Origin: Parastagonospora avenae f. sp. tritici 18332-5
Taxonomy: Eukaryota > Ascomycota > Dothideomycetes > Pleosporales > Phaeosphaeriaceae
DNA length: 64,000 bases
Direction of reading: 5' to 3'
NCBI GenBank assembly: GCA_022559985.1
Contig: JAFJTR010000026.1
Location: 186,001 to 250,000 of the forward strand
Part shown: positions 1-11,421 of the stretch, in pieces
Numbering within the stretch: the first letter of the stretch is position 1
Layout: every line of letters starts with the position of its first letter
Notes under the pieces: generated by a model
Told to the model about the DNA's origin: nothing
Databases searched by the model: none
The model's input: the letters and a program-made list of their open reading frames with translations, nothing else
Made by a program: the position numbers and the translations under genes

Positions 1-331
1 GACGGGGGAGGTGAACACAAACACTGCTATCATGGTCCCTCACGTGGGCCAGAGTTTTGCCATTGAACGGCTGTGGTGCTGCGTATCACTGCGAGCTGTA
101 GCATCGCATGTCAAGGCCATTGTTGTGTTTGTGGAGCAACAGGCAGCGGCAATGCAGGTGGAGCTTGGACGAGCACGGACTAGCGCTGTTTACGAACTTC
201 TCCCGTCAAAGTGTATCCCCGCGACCTACGTTCGCTCTCTACACCACCCGCAGCCTCCCACCACCCAACTGCGGACTCGACTCGACGGATCCATTCAGAT
301 ACCCAATTAATACCTCCACAATCCCGCAACC
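1..331 (+). promoter_or_regulatory. Upstream region of alpha-tubulin
   Basis: This stretch lies immediately 5' of the alpha-tubulin start codon. The last 100 bases are C-rich and poor in G on the + strand, as is common in fungal 5' leaders. Short open frames overlap here in several phases but resemble nothing and have no splice continuity with the gene. No TATA box stands out. Confidence 0.5.
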
Positions 332-2050
332 ATGAGAGAAGTCATCTCCCTCAACGGTACGCTACCCCACACGGCCATACGCCAGACCGCCTCTAGCGGG
401 ACAACCCTGTGATATTTCAATATACTGACATTTACGCGTCTAGTCGGCCAGGCCGGTTGCCAGATCGCAAACTCTTGCTGGGAGGTACGTGTGGGACGAA
501 AGCATGCTGTCCGCCGCCTTCAACCGCCCAGAACGCGAAGAAGGGGGCGGCAATAGCGGGTGCCTGACCGCCATTGCGCGAATTTGTACTGATACCACCA
601 CAGCTCTACTGCCTCGAGCACGGCATCCAGCCCGATGGCTACCTCACTGAGGAGCGCAAGGCCAAGGACGACGACCATGGTTTCAGCACTTTCTTCTCCG
701 AGACTGGTACACCTCTCCAGCTTAGCCGACATCAACACCAGCGCTAACACCCCACAGGCCAGGGCAAGTACGTTCCGCGTACCATCTATGCCGATTTGGA
801 GCCCAATGTTGTCGACGAGGTCCGCACTGGTCCTTACCGATCCCTCTTCCACCCGGAGCACATGATCACCGGAAAGGAGGATGCGTCGAACAACTACGCC
901 CGTGGTCACTACACCGTTGGCAAGGAGCTCATTGACCAGGTCCTCGACAAGGTCCGCCGCGTCGCCGACAACTGCTCGGGTCTGCAAGGTTTCCTCGTCT
1001 TCCACTCCTTCGGTGGAGGAACTGGTTCCGGATTCGGTGCCCTGTTGATGGAGCGTCTGTCCGTCGACTACGGCAAGAAGTGCAAGCTCGAGTTCTGTGT
1101 CTACCCTGCGCCGCAGGTCGCCACCTCGGTCGTCGAGCCGTACAACTCCATTCTCACCACACACACCACGCTCGAGCACTCTGACTGCTCCTTCATGGTC
1201 GACAACGAGGCCATCTACGACATTTGCCGCAGGAACCTCGGCATTGAGCGCCCCAACTACGAGAACTTGAACCGTCTCATTGCACAGGGTATGGAAGTCT
1301 CTTGCTGTACGCCACAAACCTTTGCTGACAAACTCTAGTCGTCTCATCCATCACTGCCTCGCTCCGATTCGACGGATCCCTTAACGTCGATCTCAACGAG
1401 TTCCAGACCAACTTGGTCCCCTATCCCCGTATCCACTTCCCTCTCGTCGCCTACGCGCCCGTCATCTCCGCCGCCAAGGCTGCCCACGAGGCCAACTCGG
1501 TCATGGAGATCACCAACGCCTGCTTCGAGCCCAACAACCAGATGGTCAAGTGCGATCCTCGTAACGGAAAGTACATGGCTACCTGCCTGTTGTACCGTGG
1601 TGACGTTGTCCCCAAAGACACCCACGCTGCCATTGCACACCTCAAGACCAAGCGCACCGTGCAGTTCGTCGACTGGTGCCCTACCGGATTCAAGATCGGA
1701 ATCTGCTACCAGCCACCCCAGAACGTCCCCAACGGTGACCTCGCATCCGTCAACCGCGCCGTGTGCATGTTGTCCAACACCACTGCCATTAGTGAGGCCT
1801 GGTCTGCACTGTCGCACAAGTTCGACCTCATGTACTCCAAGCGTGCCTTCGTCCACTGGTACGTCGGTGAGGGTATGGAGGAGGGTGAATTCTCCGAGGC
1901 ACGTGAGGATCTCGCTGCCTTGGAGCGCGACTATGAGGTGCGTATTTCCTGCACGCTTTTTTCTAGACTTTTAGAGATGCTAACTTTTATTTTTAGGAGG
2001 TTGCTGCCGATAGCCTCGGCGATGAGGAGGGCGTTGAGGCGGAGTACTAG
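332..2050 (+). CDS. tubA: Alpha-tubulin
   Basis: Alpha subunit of the microtubule heterodimer; it binds the non-exchangeable GTP and serves mitosis, nuclear migration and hyphal transport. Six exons: 332-356, 444-484, 604-706, 758-1288, 1339-1937 and 1997-2050, giving 450 residues, the normal family length. The N-terminus begins MREVISLN followed by GQAGCQIAN. The tubulin signature GGGTGSG is at 1014-1034, and the C-terminus is an acidic tail ending in EAEY, so the detyrosinable terminal Tyr is present. The first exon is only 25 nt, and intron clustering at the 5' end is usual for fungal tubulin genes. The start is fixed by the invariant MRE motif. Ascomycetes often carry two alpha-tubulin genes; which one this is cannot be told from sequence alone. 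It is convergent with the Ctf4/SepB gene. Confidence 0.97.
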
Positions 2051-2510
2051 ACGTCTTGTGCTGCGCATGTAGATGTGAAGAAACGCGAAGATGATCGATT
2101 CAATATTGTTGATTGGTGTGTCTTTGTTCGAAGCTACGCTTTTGATGAGGACATGTACCTCTTGGCGATAATGAGCGGTGGAGTTTTGGAGGGAATTGCC
2201 CTGCTTTCTATGTTACTACTCTTTAGTAATGGCCAATAAATTGACTTCGGCTCACTGAATGTCTTCGTAATGAGTTCGTGAATAACTTCCTGATAGGATA
2301 ACTAACAGTAGAATTGAAAGCTGTGAAATGTTGTTTTCTGCACACGGATCTTCCAGGCAAATTGGGAAGGGCGAAGACGTTGGAAGTGTGCATAGTGTAT
2401 GTATGGTGTAGACTTGGTCAATGATGTAAATTTCAGCATCCAAAACGCTATGCTACGAATTTCCCACACATGATTATACCCAAACAGTCAACGCCCACCA
2501 GGTAAACCAT
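2051..2510. other. Convergent 3' intergenic region
   Basis: This 460 nt stretch separates the 3' ends of alpha-tubulin (+) and the Ctf4/SepB gene (-). It is AT-richer than the flanking coding sequence, as expected for terminator and 3' UTR sequence serving both genes. No further gene is seen. Confidence 0.6.
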
Positions 2511-5299
2511 CTAGTACTCATCCTCAGCATCCTCAACCCTCTCCATCGCCTTCTTCTCCGCCAACTCCCTAATCTTCTCACCCAGCACATCCCTCCCATA
2601 CCTCGCCGCCACCTTGCCCGCCAAATCCAGCATCTTGCCATTCGCATCCCTCATCAAACTGACAATCTCCAGCGCCTTCATGCCGTGATCCTCGCCGGCC
2701 AGACACTCCAAGCCCAGCAGTTGCAGCAGCGCGCGATCGATCGCAACTTCGAGGTTTGTCAGGTCCTGGCGCTGCGCGGGCGAGGGGCGAGTGGCTTGAA
2801 TTGTGGAAGAGAGCTGCGAGTGTAGGGTGGAGGAGAGTATGAAGGCTTGTTCGTGGTCTTGCTGTTTCGTCTCGCTTTTCTTCGCAGCGCCGCCGTCTTC
2901 ATCATCACTCCCTTCTTCCTCGAGCGCGCTCTTTTTCTTTTCCACCGCACTACTCAGCGGGATTTCAAAGGCGAATTCAGACAAGTGTGGGACAGGCGCG
3001 GACGGGTATGTTTCTTTGCCCTTGATGATCATGCAGTGAAATTTGATGTCTGTGGCGGAACTCGAATCCGACGCCACGCCCACGGGCCAGTAGGATTCTT
3101 CTTTTCCGCCGGATGCGAGACGGCTGAGGCACTTTGTGTCGAGCATGGGGACCCAGCGGGCCTGGCCGGCGGTGCGCCAGCCGAGGCAGGTGAGGAGGAC
3201 GCCCGAAGAGTCGTAGATGTAGGGGTCGCCTTCAGCGCTGAAGAAGACGGATGTGAGCTGTGTGTTGGGGGGCAGGGCGAGGATGTCCGAGTCTTGGTAG
3301 ATGGTGTCGTGTTTGATGTTCTCGATGGTGTAGAGGAGTTGCGTGCTGAGGTCGGATTGGATGGGCCCGTTGCCGATGGTTAGGATGTAGTCGCGCCAGG
3401 CGGCGCAGGTCACGGCTGGGCTGGACTTTTGGCGGTAGACGCGCATGGGGAGGCCGAAGAGGGAGTATATACGGACGTAGTTTGCAGAGGTTGTGACGCA
3501 GACGTAGGAGTCTGAGAGGGCTATAGCGATTACAGACTCGCCGGCTGGTAGGTTCGTGCGCCATTCTATTCGAGTAGTCCAAGTCTCGTGTGGCCGGTAG
3601 TAGATTATTCCTGGGTTTCCGTCGCCAGTACTGTTCGGTTGGCAGGCAAAGAGAGTGCCGTTCTCGTTGAGGCACGCCTTGTCGTACAGGAAGATGTCAG
3701 TGAAGTGGAAGTTACGGAAAGTATGTTCGTCATAAAACTTAACGGACACGGTGTGATGTCGGCCTTCCTGCGAGACAGTCTCGACATATCCAGTCAGGGA
3801 GCAGCAAAGGAGTCTTCGATTGCCGCGCCATGGTGTTGCACCTGGCTGGAAGGGCTCATGGACCTGGGGACGGAACATGGCACTACTTGTAGCTCGCCGT
3901 TTGAAGGAAGGCTCCGCACCATTGGCAATGTGGACATTTGGACGCTTGCCATGACCGTTCAAGGCAGGTGCATAACCAGCACCGTCATCATCGATTACGA
4001 AGTCGTTCATTTCTTCGTCGCCATCTTCGTCTGCTTCGTCGTCCCTGAAGTCAGGGCCGAGCAGGTCGTCTAGGGAGTCCGGTGTCCCATCTCTTTGCCG
4101 TGGTCTCCTCTCTGGCAAGGTCATCTTCGTACCATTTGTAACTTTATCTGGTGGCGGGGCAACTCCAGCTCGGCCACCCGCAGGGTCATGGAAGAACGGT
4201 GCTGATACGGTAGGCTTTTGCAGCAGCGGTAGCTGGTCTTCGGGCACAAAGCCTGTGTGAATGAAAAGCTCCCCTTCGTTGTTGGTGTAGGACAGAATGT
4301 TCTCTGTTGGATGCCAGGCCATTGCGAGAATGGTAGCTTTCACATCGTCGAACTTCTTCAGCAGCTTCTGTGTCTTGGTGTCCCAGAGACTGAGGTTCAA
4401 GTCGCTCGAGGTTGTTGCCAGAAGAGCACCATTTGGCGACCAAGCGGCTGCTGTAATGTCCGCACTGTGGCCAGTCTTGAAGACTCGTTGTCGCTCCCAG
4501 TCGCTTGTGGACATGACCTGGATATCTCGCAGTGCTGTTGGGGTAGCGAATGCTCTGCCATCTGGATGCCATAGCACTCTCGAGCTAGACTCCGCGTCTG
4601 TTTCCAGACTCTTGATCATGCCGTCGACCTTCTTGACCATTTCAGCCTCATCTTCCTCCAAAGAGTACATGTAGATGTTGCCGTCCGCGCAGGAAACTGC
4701 GAGCTGCTTGCCCGTCTTATCGAAAGATACATGTTTCACGGCTCGAGGCTGGTCGCGTAGTGTTCGTCTTTTGGTTGTGTCGTTGACATTCACGATGTTT
4801 ACAACAAGTTCGCTGCTATGATTAGCATTGAGCTATGAATGCTTGTGGTCAACGTACTCGCTCGCGACAGCAATCCACTGTCCGTCTGGACTCAGTGCCA
4901 CATCTCGTATGGGCAGAGTGGCTCTTTCCAATATTTCCTCGAACCTATTACCGTCGAGTGTGTACTTGCTCACTGTACCATCCTCGGATCCCGTGATGAA
5001 GAAGCCATTCTGCGTCGTCCATTAGCGCTAATTTCTTGACTCGGTGTCTGGCGTACATACACCAGCTACTATCGCTGTATTGTCTTCTTGGCAGTTATCT
5101 ACCGTCACAGGTTCGTCGTCAGATCCGGTACTGAACACGCGGCAGTAGTTGTCAACCCCAGCTGTAACGAGCTTCTTTCCGTTCGGTGTGTATGCGAGAT
5201 AAGTTGCGCCAGGAGCATCTACATATTCAGTCAGCTTTGAGAACAAATGCGCAGCCTAGACGAATACTTACGGGCCTGTCTTCCCTGCGTTCTCGCCAT
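2511..5299 (-). CDS. sepB: Ctf4/Mcl1/SepB, replisome WD40 hub protein
   Basis: Homologue of yeast Ctf4, S. pombe Mcl1, A. nidulans SepB and animal AND-1/WDHD1. In the family it trimerises and links the CMG helicase to DNA polymerase alpha and cohesion factors. Four exons on the minus strand: 5272-5299, 5061-5218, 4858-5009 and 2511-4815, giving 880 residues, within the family range. The N-terminal third is a WD40 propeller (blades include VLWHPDGRAF, AAWSPNGALL, LSLWDTKT). An acidic linker near DEADEDGDEE follows, then the second Ctf4 propeller (NRRLLCCSLTGYVETVSQEG) and a C-terminal helical domain. The ATG at 5299 has a good context and gives MARTQGRQA, spliced into HAPGATYLAYTPNG. A longer unspliced start at 5246 would lack the upstream exon and was rejected. 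Confidence 0.93.
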
Positions 5300-5903
5300 G
5301 GTATCGGGGTATGATGTGGTTGTATGCGTAAGTTCGTGATGCGCGTGTCGCAGACGACGCGCCTACAATTAGCACGCGTTAAGTGATCCATTCTAGGACT
5401 AGTGCTATTGCTCCCCCACCTCATCCCATCTTTATCCCAACACTATTAACACAACATCCAATACTAAATTCTTACGCTCTGACATAGTCTACTATTTGAT
5501 TTTTAATGCAATCCCGGTTGATCTCACATGACTCATCACTAATTCGGGGCGTTGTGGCATAAGTAGTAATGAATCACCTATGGCTCGACTGCCAATTCAT
5601 GCACTAATATTACCTGCCGTTGACTACGATGGAAAGCGACCAACGTGCAATTGGCGGCAGCTTCACTGCTAGCCTGATGTTATTCAAATAGTATGACCGT
5701 TGCATACGAATTCTAGCTATACGGTGTATACCTTCAGGTTATCCTATCCTGTCTGCTCTGTTTGACCAGTCGACTCTGAGTGAATGGACATGGGCCGCTA
5801 AAAGCGCGCTAGTTACTGCATGGGCCGCATCTTCCAGTACGCTCTCTGCAACTCCTCCCTCTCACTCCAAATACTCCCCACTCTTCACCCAAAACCACCC
5901 ACT
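5300..5903. promoter_or_regulatory. Divergent intergenic region
   Basis: Shared 5' region between the Ctf4/SepB gene (-) and the F-box-like gene (+). It is AT-rich compared with the flanking exons (about 5440-5760). An in-frame upstream extension of the F-box-like frame to 5820 exists, but the ATG at 5904 matches the paralogue better. No other gene is supported. Confidence 0.5.
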
Positions 5904-7628
5904 ATGGCGGCTTCAACGGCAACCCTACGGGGTCAAGAAAATGCCGCCACTGAGTCGACTCAAGCAAGATCATTTTGCGCTCTACCAGCAGAGATGAAAG
6001 TCAATGTCTTTGCCTTCATTCGCACTCGAAGCGACAAGAAAGCAGTGTGTCTTGTTAGCAGAGAGTGCAGGACACTCATGGCCCTCATGCTCTGGGATCT
6101 CTTCTCGTCATCTCTCGAAATTACACCAGGAAAGAGCTTGACGGCATTGTTGCAGCCGCAAAATGGTATTCTCCCTCATGTCAACCGTATGCACCTAACA
6201 AAAAGCGACCTCACCAGAAAGTGGCGGCGCACTATAGAACCCACCCTGAGGTTCGTCATTGGAGCGCTACCGAGAGGCTCGCTGCGTTGTTTCTCGAGTG
6301 AAGTTAAGTTGCCTGCGGCAGTCCTGGTTCACCTTCTCCAACTACAGCCGAATCTGGAAACACTACATACGAGATGGGACGGACCAGACTCCAACGATGT
6401 AGCTATATCCGCGTCTCTAGGCCAAGCACCTTGGATCGCCCCAAGCCTTCTGCAGATCCGACGCCTGAAGCTGGATGTCGACCCATCTTCCCAGTCCAAG
6501 ATGGACGATTATCGATACCTAGTCAAGAGCGTGGAAGACTTGGATATGCTATCTATTTGTTGCACGGCTACGAATCACTATTCCTCTCTGGGCACGACAT
6601 CTGACTTGATATTCAAAAATTCGAGGTTGAATAACGACGGAACAATCAAGATCTTGCGACTCTCTGAATTAGAAATGTTCAACTTCAACTTAGCAGTTGC
6701 CGCCAGCACAATCTTTGAATATGTGAGCTTTACCACACTTCTCGCCTGTGCATACGCGGCCTAGAAAATGCTTCGCCTTTCTTGGATGCTCTCGCTACAC
6801 GGTATTCAGAAACGCCCGGCAAGTTGACTCATCTCGACCTTGTACTAGTGGAAGTTGAGGACAGCGCAAGCGATACTACCATACAAGCCATTGAACTTCT
6901 ACTGCGGAGTATCAATTCTCTCGCTCAGTCAAATCTCGACACTGGCTCCGATCGATTCGTAGACATTGCCTGTCTAGTTCGACACGGTCCGTCCCTGAGG
7001 GTATTGTCTTTGTCCAATAGACATGCTGGCGATGTCAATGTACACCTCGTTCACCAAGATCTTGCCACTCTAGTGGCAGCTTGCGATCACTTGGAGCAGC
7101 TTGCGATCAACCTTTGTCCAATCCCACTGGGCCCAATCGACCGTATGGGCTTGGACTTTGCCTTGGACCGAGACGTATGTTCGCCCCAGATTGAACTAGA
7201 AGCTATGCTAGTAAGGAAAATATGTTCGCGCTAAGCTTCAGCTACTGGCAAAATCACAGAATCTGCTTGCGCAGCTACGCAAGCTCCATACGCTGCGCGT
7301 CTTCTCTCTGCCAGTTTTAACCTATCCCGATGGTCCAATCGCAGCGGAGAACCTGAACACAGGTGCCACACAGATCGCCTTGCAGCAAGTCGCGGTACAT
7401 TTAATGGCATACCTTGTCAAGCGCGGATCCTTCTTAAATGTTCTCTCCTTCTCCGCTCCCAAGCCTACCACAGTGAAGCGTCCAAGCAAAGACGAGAACA
7501 GTCACAGATGGCCACACTATCACTACATACGCAGCCGGGACATTGACGCAAGGGGCATAGAGCATGTGACCGCACTGCCATTGGCCTGTCCCACTTTGGA
7601 AATGCCAGGGTCGACGATCTGGATATAA
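5904..7628 (+). CDS. F-box/LRR-like protein A, frame disrupted
   Basis: The N-terminal stretch ALPAEMKVNVFAFIRTRSD followed by CLVSRECRTL looks like a fungal F-box; leucine-rich segments follow. The minus-strand gene at 8452-10148 is a relative: both share the F-box start, the FSS motif after a LP..G turn, LRKLHTLRV against FSKLHTLRV, and an intron at the same site (here 7211-7259, phase 0). The frame is not clean. Coding is in one frame to about 6722 and in another from about 6725, with paralogue similarity on both sides, so a one-base indel is likely. A 101 nt intron 6723-6823 with a weak AAG acceptor would also restore phase but would remove about 30 aligned residues. The frame ends at the TAA at 7626-7628. 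F-box proteins usually act as SCF ubiquitin-ligase adaptors; the target is unknown. It may be a pseudogene. Confidence 0.5.
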
Positions 7629-7741
7629 TCGATATCGCTTTGCAACAGCTTCACGCGTAGCCGCAGTATAGACGCAAGGGATACGAAGTATGTGGCAGCA
7701 TTGCCCTGGGTTTGTCCAATGCTACAGTCGACATCCTGAGA
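7530..7741. repeat. Diverged direct repeat at the 3' end of gene A
   Basis: The segment 7530-7618, coding for the end of F-box-like protein A, is echoed at about 7656-7741, one period of roughly 126 nt downstream. The shared skeleton is cgcagccg…gacgcaagg…agtatgtg/agcatgtg…gcattgcc/gcactgcc…tgtcc…gtcgac. The second copy lies beyond the stop codon and has no open frame. It looks like an old tandem duplication of the gene's tail that has since diverged. Confidence 0.6.
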
Positions 7742-8451
7742 TGATAAGAGTTTCATGCAATCACGAACCTGAGCGGAATTCATTCCTCTTTGAATGCTTC
7801 TGCATGTACAAATACGAGTTGTATAACATATGCGCAACGCGAGCTTCAAGCAAATTCTCACGCCGGACAAAACTTGAGGCTCAGATAATCATCGCCGTGG
7901 AAATTGAAACTTAGCGAGCGTGCAAACAATATAATACGATTACAGGAACGTCTTTAGTCACATCCAAGTCCATCACGTTTCATGGGAAAGGATAAATAGA
8001 TAGTTAATTCATACTTGATGTGCTCCATTTCCTTGAAGTAAACATGTCAGAGTGCTTACTGATAGACAAGTGCCTATACTCACGCCATCATACTGAACAT
8101 GTCGCAAGGATATATATACAGGCTTCTTTGTAGACTTACTTGGTGAGCTCCTAGAGACTATTAGACAACTTCGCGCATGTGCAGGGCGGACACGAAATTT
8201 GCCGGAGCCTGGCGGCGTTATGCGTTCATCAACCCAAAACGATGTATTCATATCTAACAGCCAATTTATTCTCTAAAAATCAAGACAATCCGAGGCGTAT
8301 ACGTGTATGTTTCAATCTTTCTCTTATCTAAACTTGCCATTGCCCAATCACGATGCAAGTACAATCTGCTTATTCCCAATGCCGAACTGCCATTTTCCAA
8401 TCCCAAATTTCTTCCTCGCCATAGCATTAGTATGATACTCCGTCAAGCAAA
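7742..8451. other. Intergenic region between convergent F-box-like genes
   Basis: About 700 nt of AT-rich sequence between the 3' ends of the two related F-box-like genes. Short frames exist on both strands but none resembles a protein. It probably contains the 3' UTRs of both. Confidence 0.5.
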
Positions 8452-10148
8452 TCAACTGTCAAAACTACTCGACTCCGCCATCTCCTTCCGAAAATCCGCT
8501 ATAGGCACAGACACAGCCTCATTCACACGACACCAATGAGTGACCCTGCCCCTGTAGTACGCGTATTCCGGCCAGATATGCCCATTCAAGTCTGCGCGCT
8601 TGTCCCACGTAGTCTCGTGTCTTCCTGACGGCGGGCGCCATGCTATGACCTTGAGGTTCGATCCATCGGCCGCCAGTTTCTTGAAAATGAGATCCGCTAA
8701 TATCTGCCTTTGGAATGCTGTCTCCCCGATGCCTTCATCGGATTGGGGGCGGTGTGGGACCTCTGTATGGTGGAAGAATGGAATGTCCATGACGCGGAGT
8801 GTATGTAACTTCGAGAATGCGGCGACGGCTGACTGCAAGTCGATTAGCGATGATTCTGGAATGGGAGGTTGGGGAGGCTTACCAGTCGGGCTTGGACAAC
8901 AGAGGTAAGAACCGGATTTACGAAACAGGTGTCTTCCAATCCCAAAGGCTCGCTTCCTTTATCGATACATAGTCCGAGTTCTTGAAGGCCCGGGCAGGAG
9001 GTGAGAATCGCCCTGAGGGTTGGCACGGAGTATGTAGAGTTCTTCCCATTCCACCTGCCAACAGCGAGGGTTTCAAGAGTCAGTTGGTGATTTGCGATAC
9101 TCTCCTTCGATACTGGCCCATGATGTGCCATCTCTAGACAGAGCTTCTTGAGCCCCTTGAAGGACATCAGGAGTGCTTCGATATCTTGGCGAATTCCTGG
9201 ACTCTCGATGATATGTTGGCCCACCTCTAGAAGGCTGGTTCGCAAGTGGACCAGACTGCAGAAGCGTTCGCCGAAGGTCCTTGTCAGACTGTGGAGTAGA
9301 CGTTGCGGGGCCAGGCACCATTCGATATCAAGCTCCTGAAGGCAGGTAAAGTCGATATAATAGCTAATCCGGTTATGATAGTCACCCAAGATGAGCTTGC
9401 TCAGCACCAGCTTGTGGAGGCAGAACTGTCCACCTGCCCGCTGGGAAATCGACAAATCGATGAATTGGAGATCCGCAAGTCCTTCAGAAGAATTCAGCGG
9501 ACCCAACATACTGATTGGGAACTCAGAGGCAATGGTCAACGTGAAGAGGCGTGGTGTGGATCAGATGAGGTGCCCAAATTGCCATAACTTTCCCCCAGCT
9601 ATCATCGCATGACTATCAAAGAATACGGTCAAAGTTTTGACGTTATTGAGAGTATAAATCGGGATAATAGCATTACTTGTGCAGTCTTTGCAGAAGTGCA
9701 TACTAACTGTGTCGAGGCGCGATTGAGATCTGAACATAGAGCAGCCCGTAGCTACATCCAATGGTACTGGAGAAGAGAAGCTGGCAAGATGGCCTGCAGG
9801 CAATACGACTCAAAGTAATAAGAGCCTGTGATGTTGCTCCGAGTCAAGAGTTTTATCAAGAGTGTCCTCTAGTACCAAATGCTTCACATTCGCTAGGATA
9901 TTGCTCCGGGGATTGATGAGCGCATCGAATGTGCATCGAGGTTGCACGAGAAATTTCGAGATCTTGCTCCATTGGATCGGTGCCACCAGCTCTTGGAAGG
10001 TTCTGTTGACCAGAGAGAGATTGTTCAGGTCCCGTCTGCTTCGTACCTGAAGAGTGTCAGCAGAGCCTATCAAACTATCCCGGGACTTCCTCACAAACGC
10101 AAAGGCGTTGGCCACCAACTCAGATGGTAGAGTTGAGAATGACGCCAT
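8452..10148 (-). pseudogene. F-box/LRR-like protein B, in-frame stops
   Basis: Relative of the plus-strand gene at 5904-7628, in inverted orientation. It starts with MASFSTLPSELVANAFAFVR, an F-box-like opening, then leucine-rich segments. The 3' exon is 8452-8832 after a clean 50 nt intron (8833-8882), at the same position as in the relative. One continuous frame runs from 10148 to 8883 but contains TGA at 9810-9812 and TGA at 9561-9563. The second can be spliced out by a phase-compatible 78 nt intron (9511-9588) with an atypical gttatg donor. The first sits inside a block conserved with the relative (LLLL before it, VVLPAGHL after it) and has no compatible intron. So this is probably a pseudogene, unless the stop is read through or is a sequencing error. 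Confidence 0.55.
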
Positions 10149-11421
10149 GTTGGAGTGGTGCTCTCGGTCATGCAGTTCGGGAGAGATGCCAAAACGACAA
10201 AGGCCGACGAAACAAGGCCGGGGGCATAGGAGAACAGGAACGGGGGATCTCAGCTAGAAGACCATGTAAACCCAGAAGCTCGGGCGCCTGAAGGTTGCGT
10301 AGGTGGCATCTGCAGCAGCCCGTGCCTCCCGTCAGATTGGCAGTGTTCTAGGAGGGGACCGGTCGCGTCGTCGCAACCCAAGTGGCAGAGGGGCCATTCT
10401 GCATGCAGCACAACCTCTGGAAAACATCATCGATTTGTTGTTGAAAGTACTGCAGTCTGCGTGCGGGTGACCATGGCCTTCTGGTGTGTCGTGGAGGATC
10501 ATGGAGTTCGTGGACTTGTATTGGGATGTTACACAAGGTGGGTACGGGAGCCGGCAAGCCAATGACAGTGGATGACGAGACAATGTGGGGACGTGCAAAC
10601 GCGTGAGTGAGAGTGGCAAGGACGAGTGATGAAGATGCCAATGTAAAATGCAAGAGGCCGCAACTATTCGTGCCCGCTCTACTTAAATTTGCGACCTCCT
10701 TAGACATTGTCTAGCAAGCTATAGACCAGTCTGTATAGCTTCAGAGGGTTTGTTCGAGTATGATAAATCTATAAAGAGGCATTGGAGATAGACAGCCTTA
10801 GCTATCGCGATTGTAGTGCGTAAGAACAGGCACGAATTGTTGCGCCACCTGGTGGCCGTGTTTCCAAAATCGATTTGCTCACAGCTTCCTTCATAACCAC
10901 ATCAGGAGCTCAGAGTCAATATATTTCTAATAACTCACAAGCTTCCCATCAACACCGCCACTACCTAATAGCGTAGGCAGCCGAGCTGCGACCTGTCTCC
11001 AAGTTTCACATACTCTGTGAATTTTGGAGTTAGCTGTACTGGCCAGGGTTCGACTACTTCCTGAACCAACATTTCCGTAACTCCGGATTTTAGTAGCCTC
11101 CGAGGACCGCAAACCGGAGTTGTGATTGACAGGGAAGTCAGTGGGATGATGAGTGAAAATTGTGAGCTTTCTTCCCCGTGTAGCCTTTTTTTGGATCAGA
11201 TCAAGAGGACAATGAGAATGTATAGTAAAAACCAGAAAGAAAGGTTCATTGCGAAAAGCCAGCTGCCAGGTTTGAGGATATGTAGAGAAGCAGCGGCTGT
11301 CTACTATTCAAACATTTCTGTGACTCATTCAATCTAGGAAAGTCTACGAGTATGCACAAAAATGACCGTGACAACATCATTGAATACACAGGGAGATAGT
11401 GGACTTCGACACGATCAATCA
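10149..11421. other. Gene-poor intergenic region
   Basis: About 1.3 kb upstream of the F-box-like gene B and downstream of the HD-domain gene. The longest frame is 10348-10707 on the minus strand (119 codons, with a hydrophobic N-terminal stretch); it has no recognisable domain and I do not call it. I see no RNA gene or repeat here. Confidence 0.5.

Noticed and set aside
520..1347. 275-codon minus frame opposite alpha-tubulin
   Set aside because: It is the antisense shadow of the tubulin exons, which are supported by near-complete family conservation.
2847..3383. 178-codon plus frame opposite the Ctf4/SepB gene
   Set aside because: Shadow of the confident Ctf4 coding exon.
6723..6764. 42 nt intron (gtgagc to cctag) in F-box-like gene A
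   Set aside because: Splice signals look good but the phases do not match: exon ends in phase 0 and the downstream frame needs one base carried over.
10348..10707. 119-codon minus frame with a hydrophobic N-terminal stretch
   Set aside because: Weak signal-peptide look only (charged start, odd spacing), no domain, length expected by chance.
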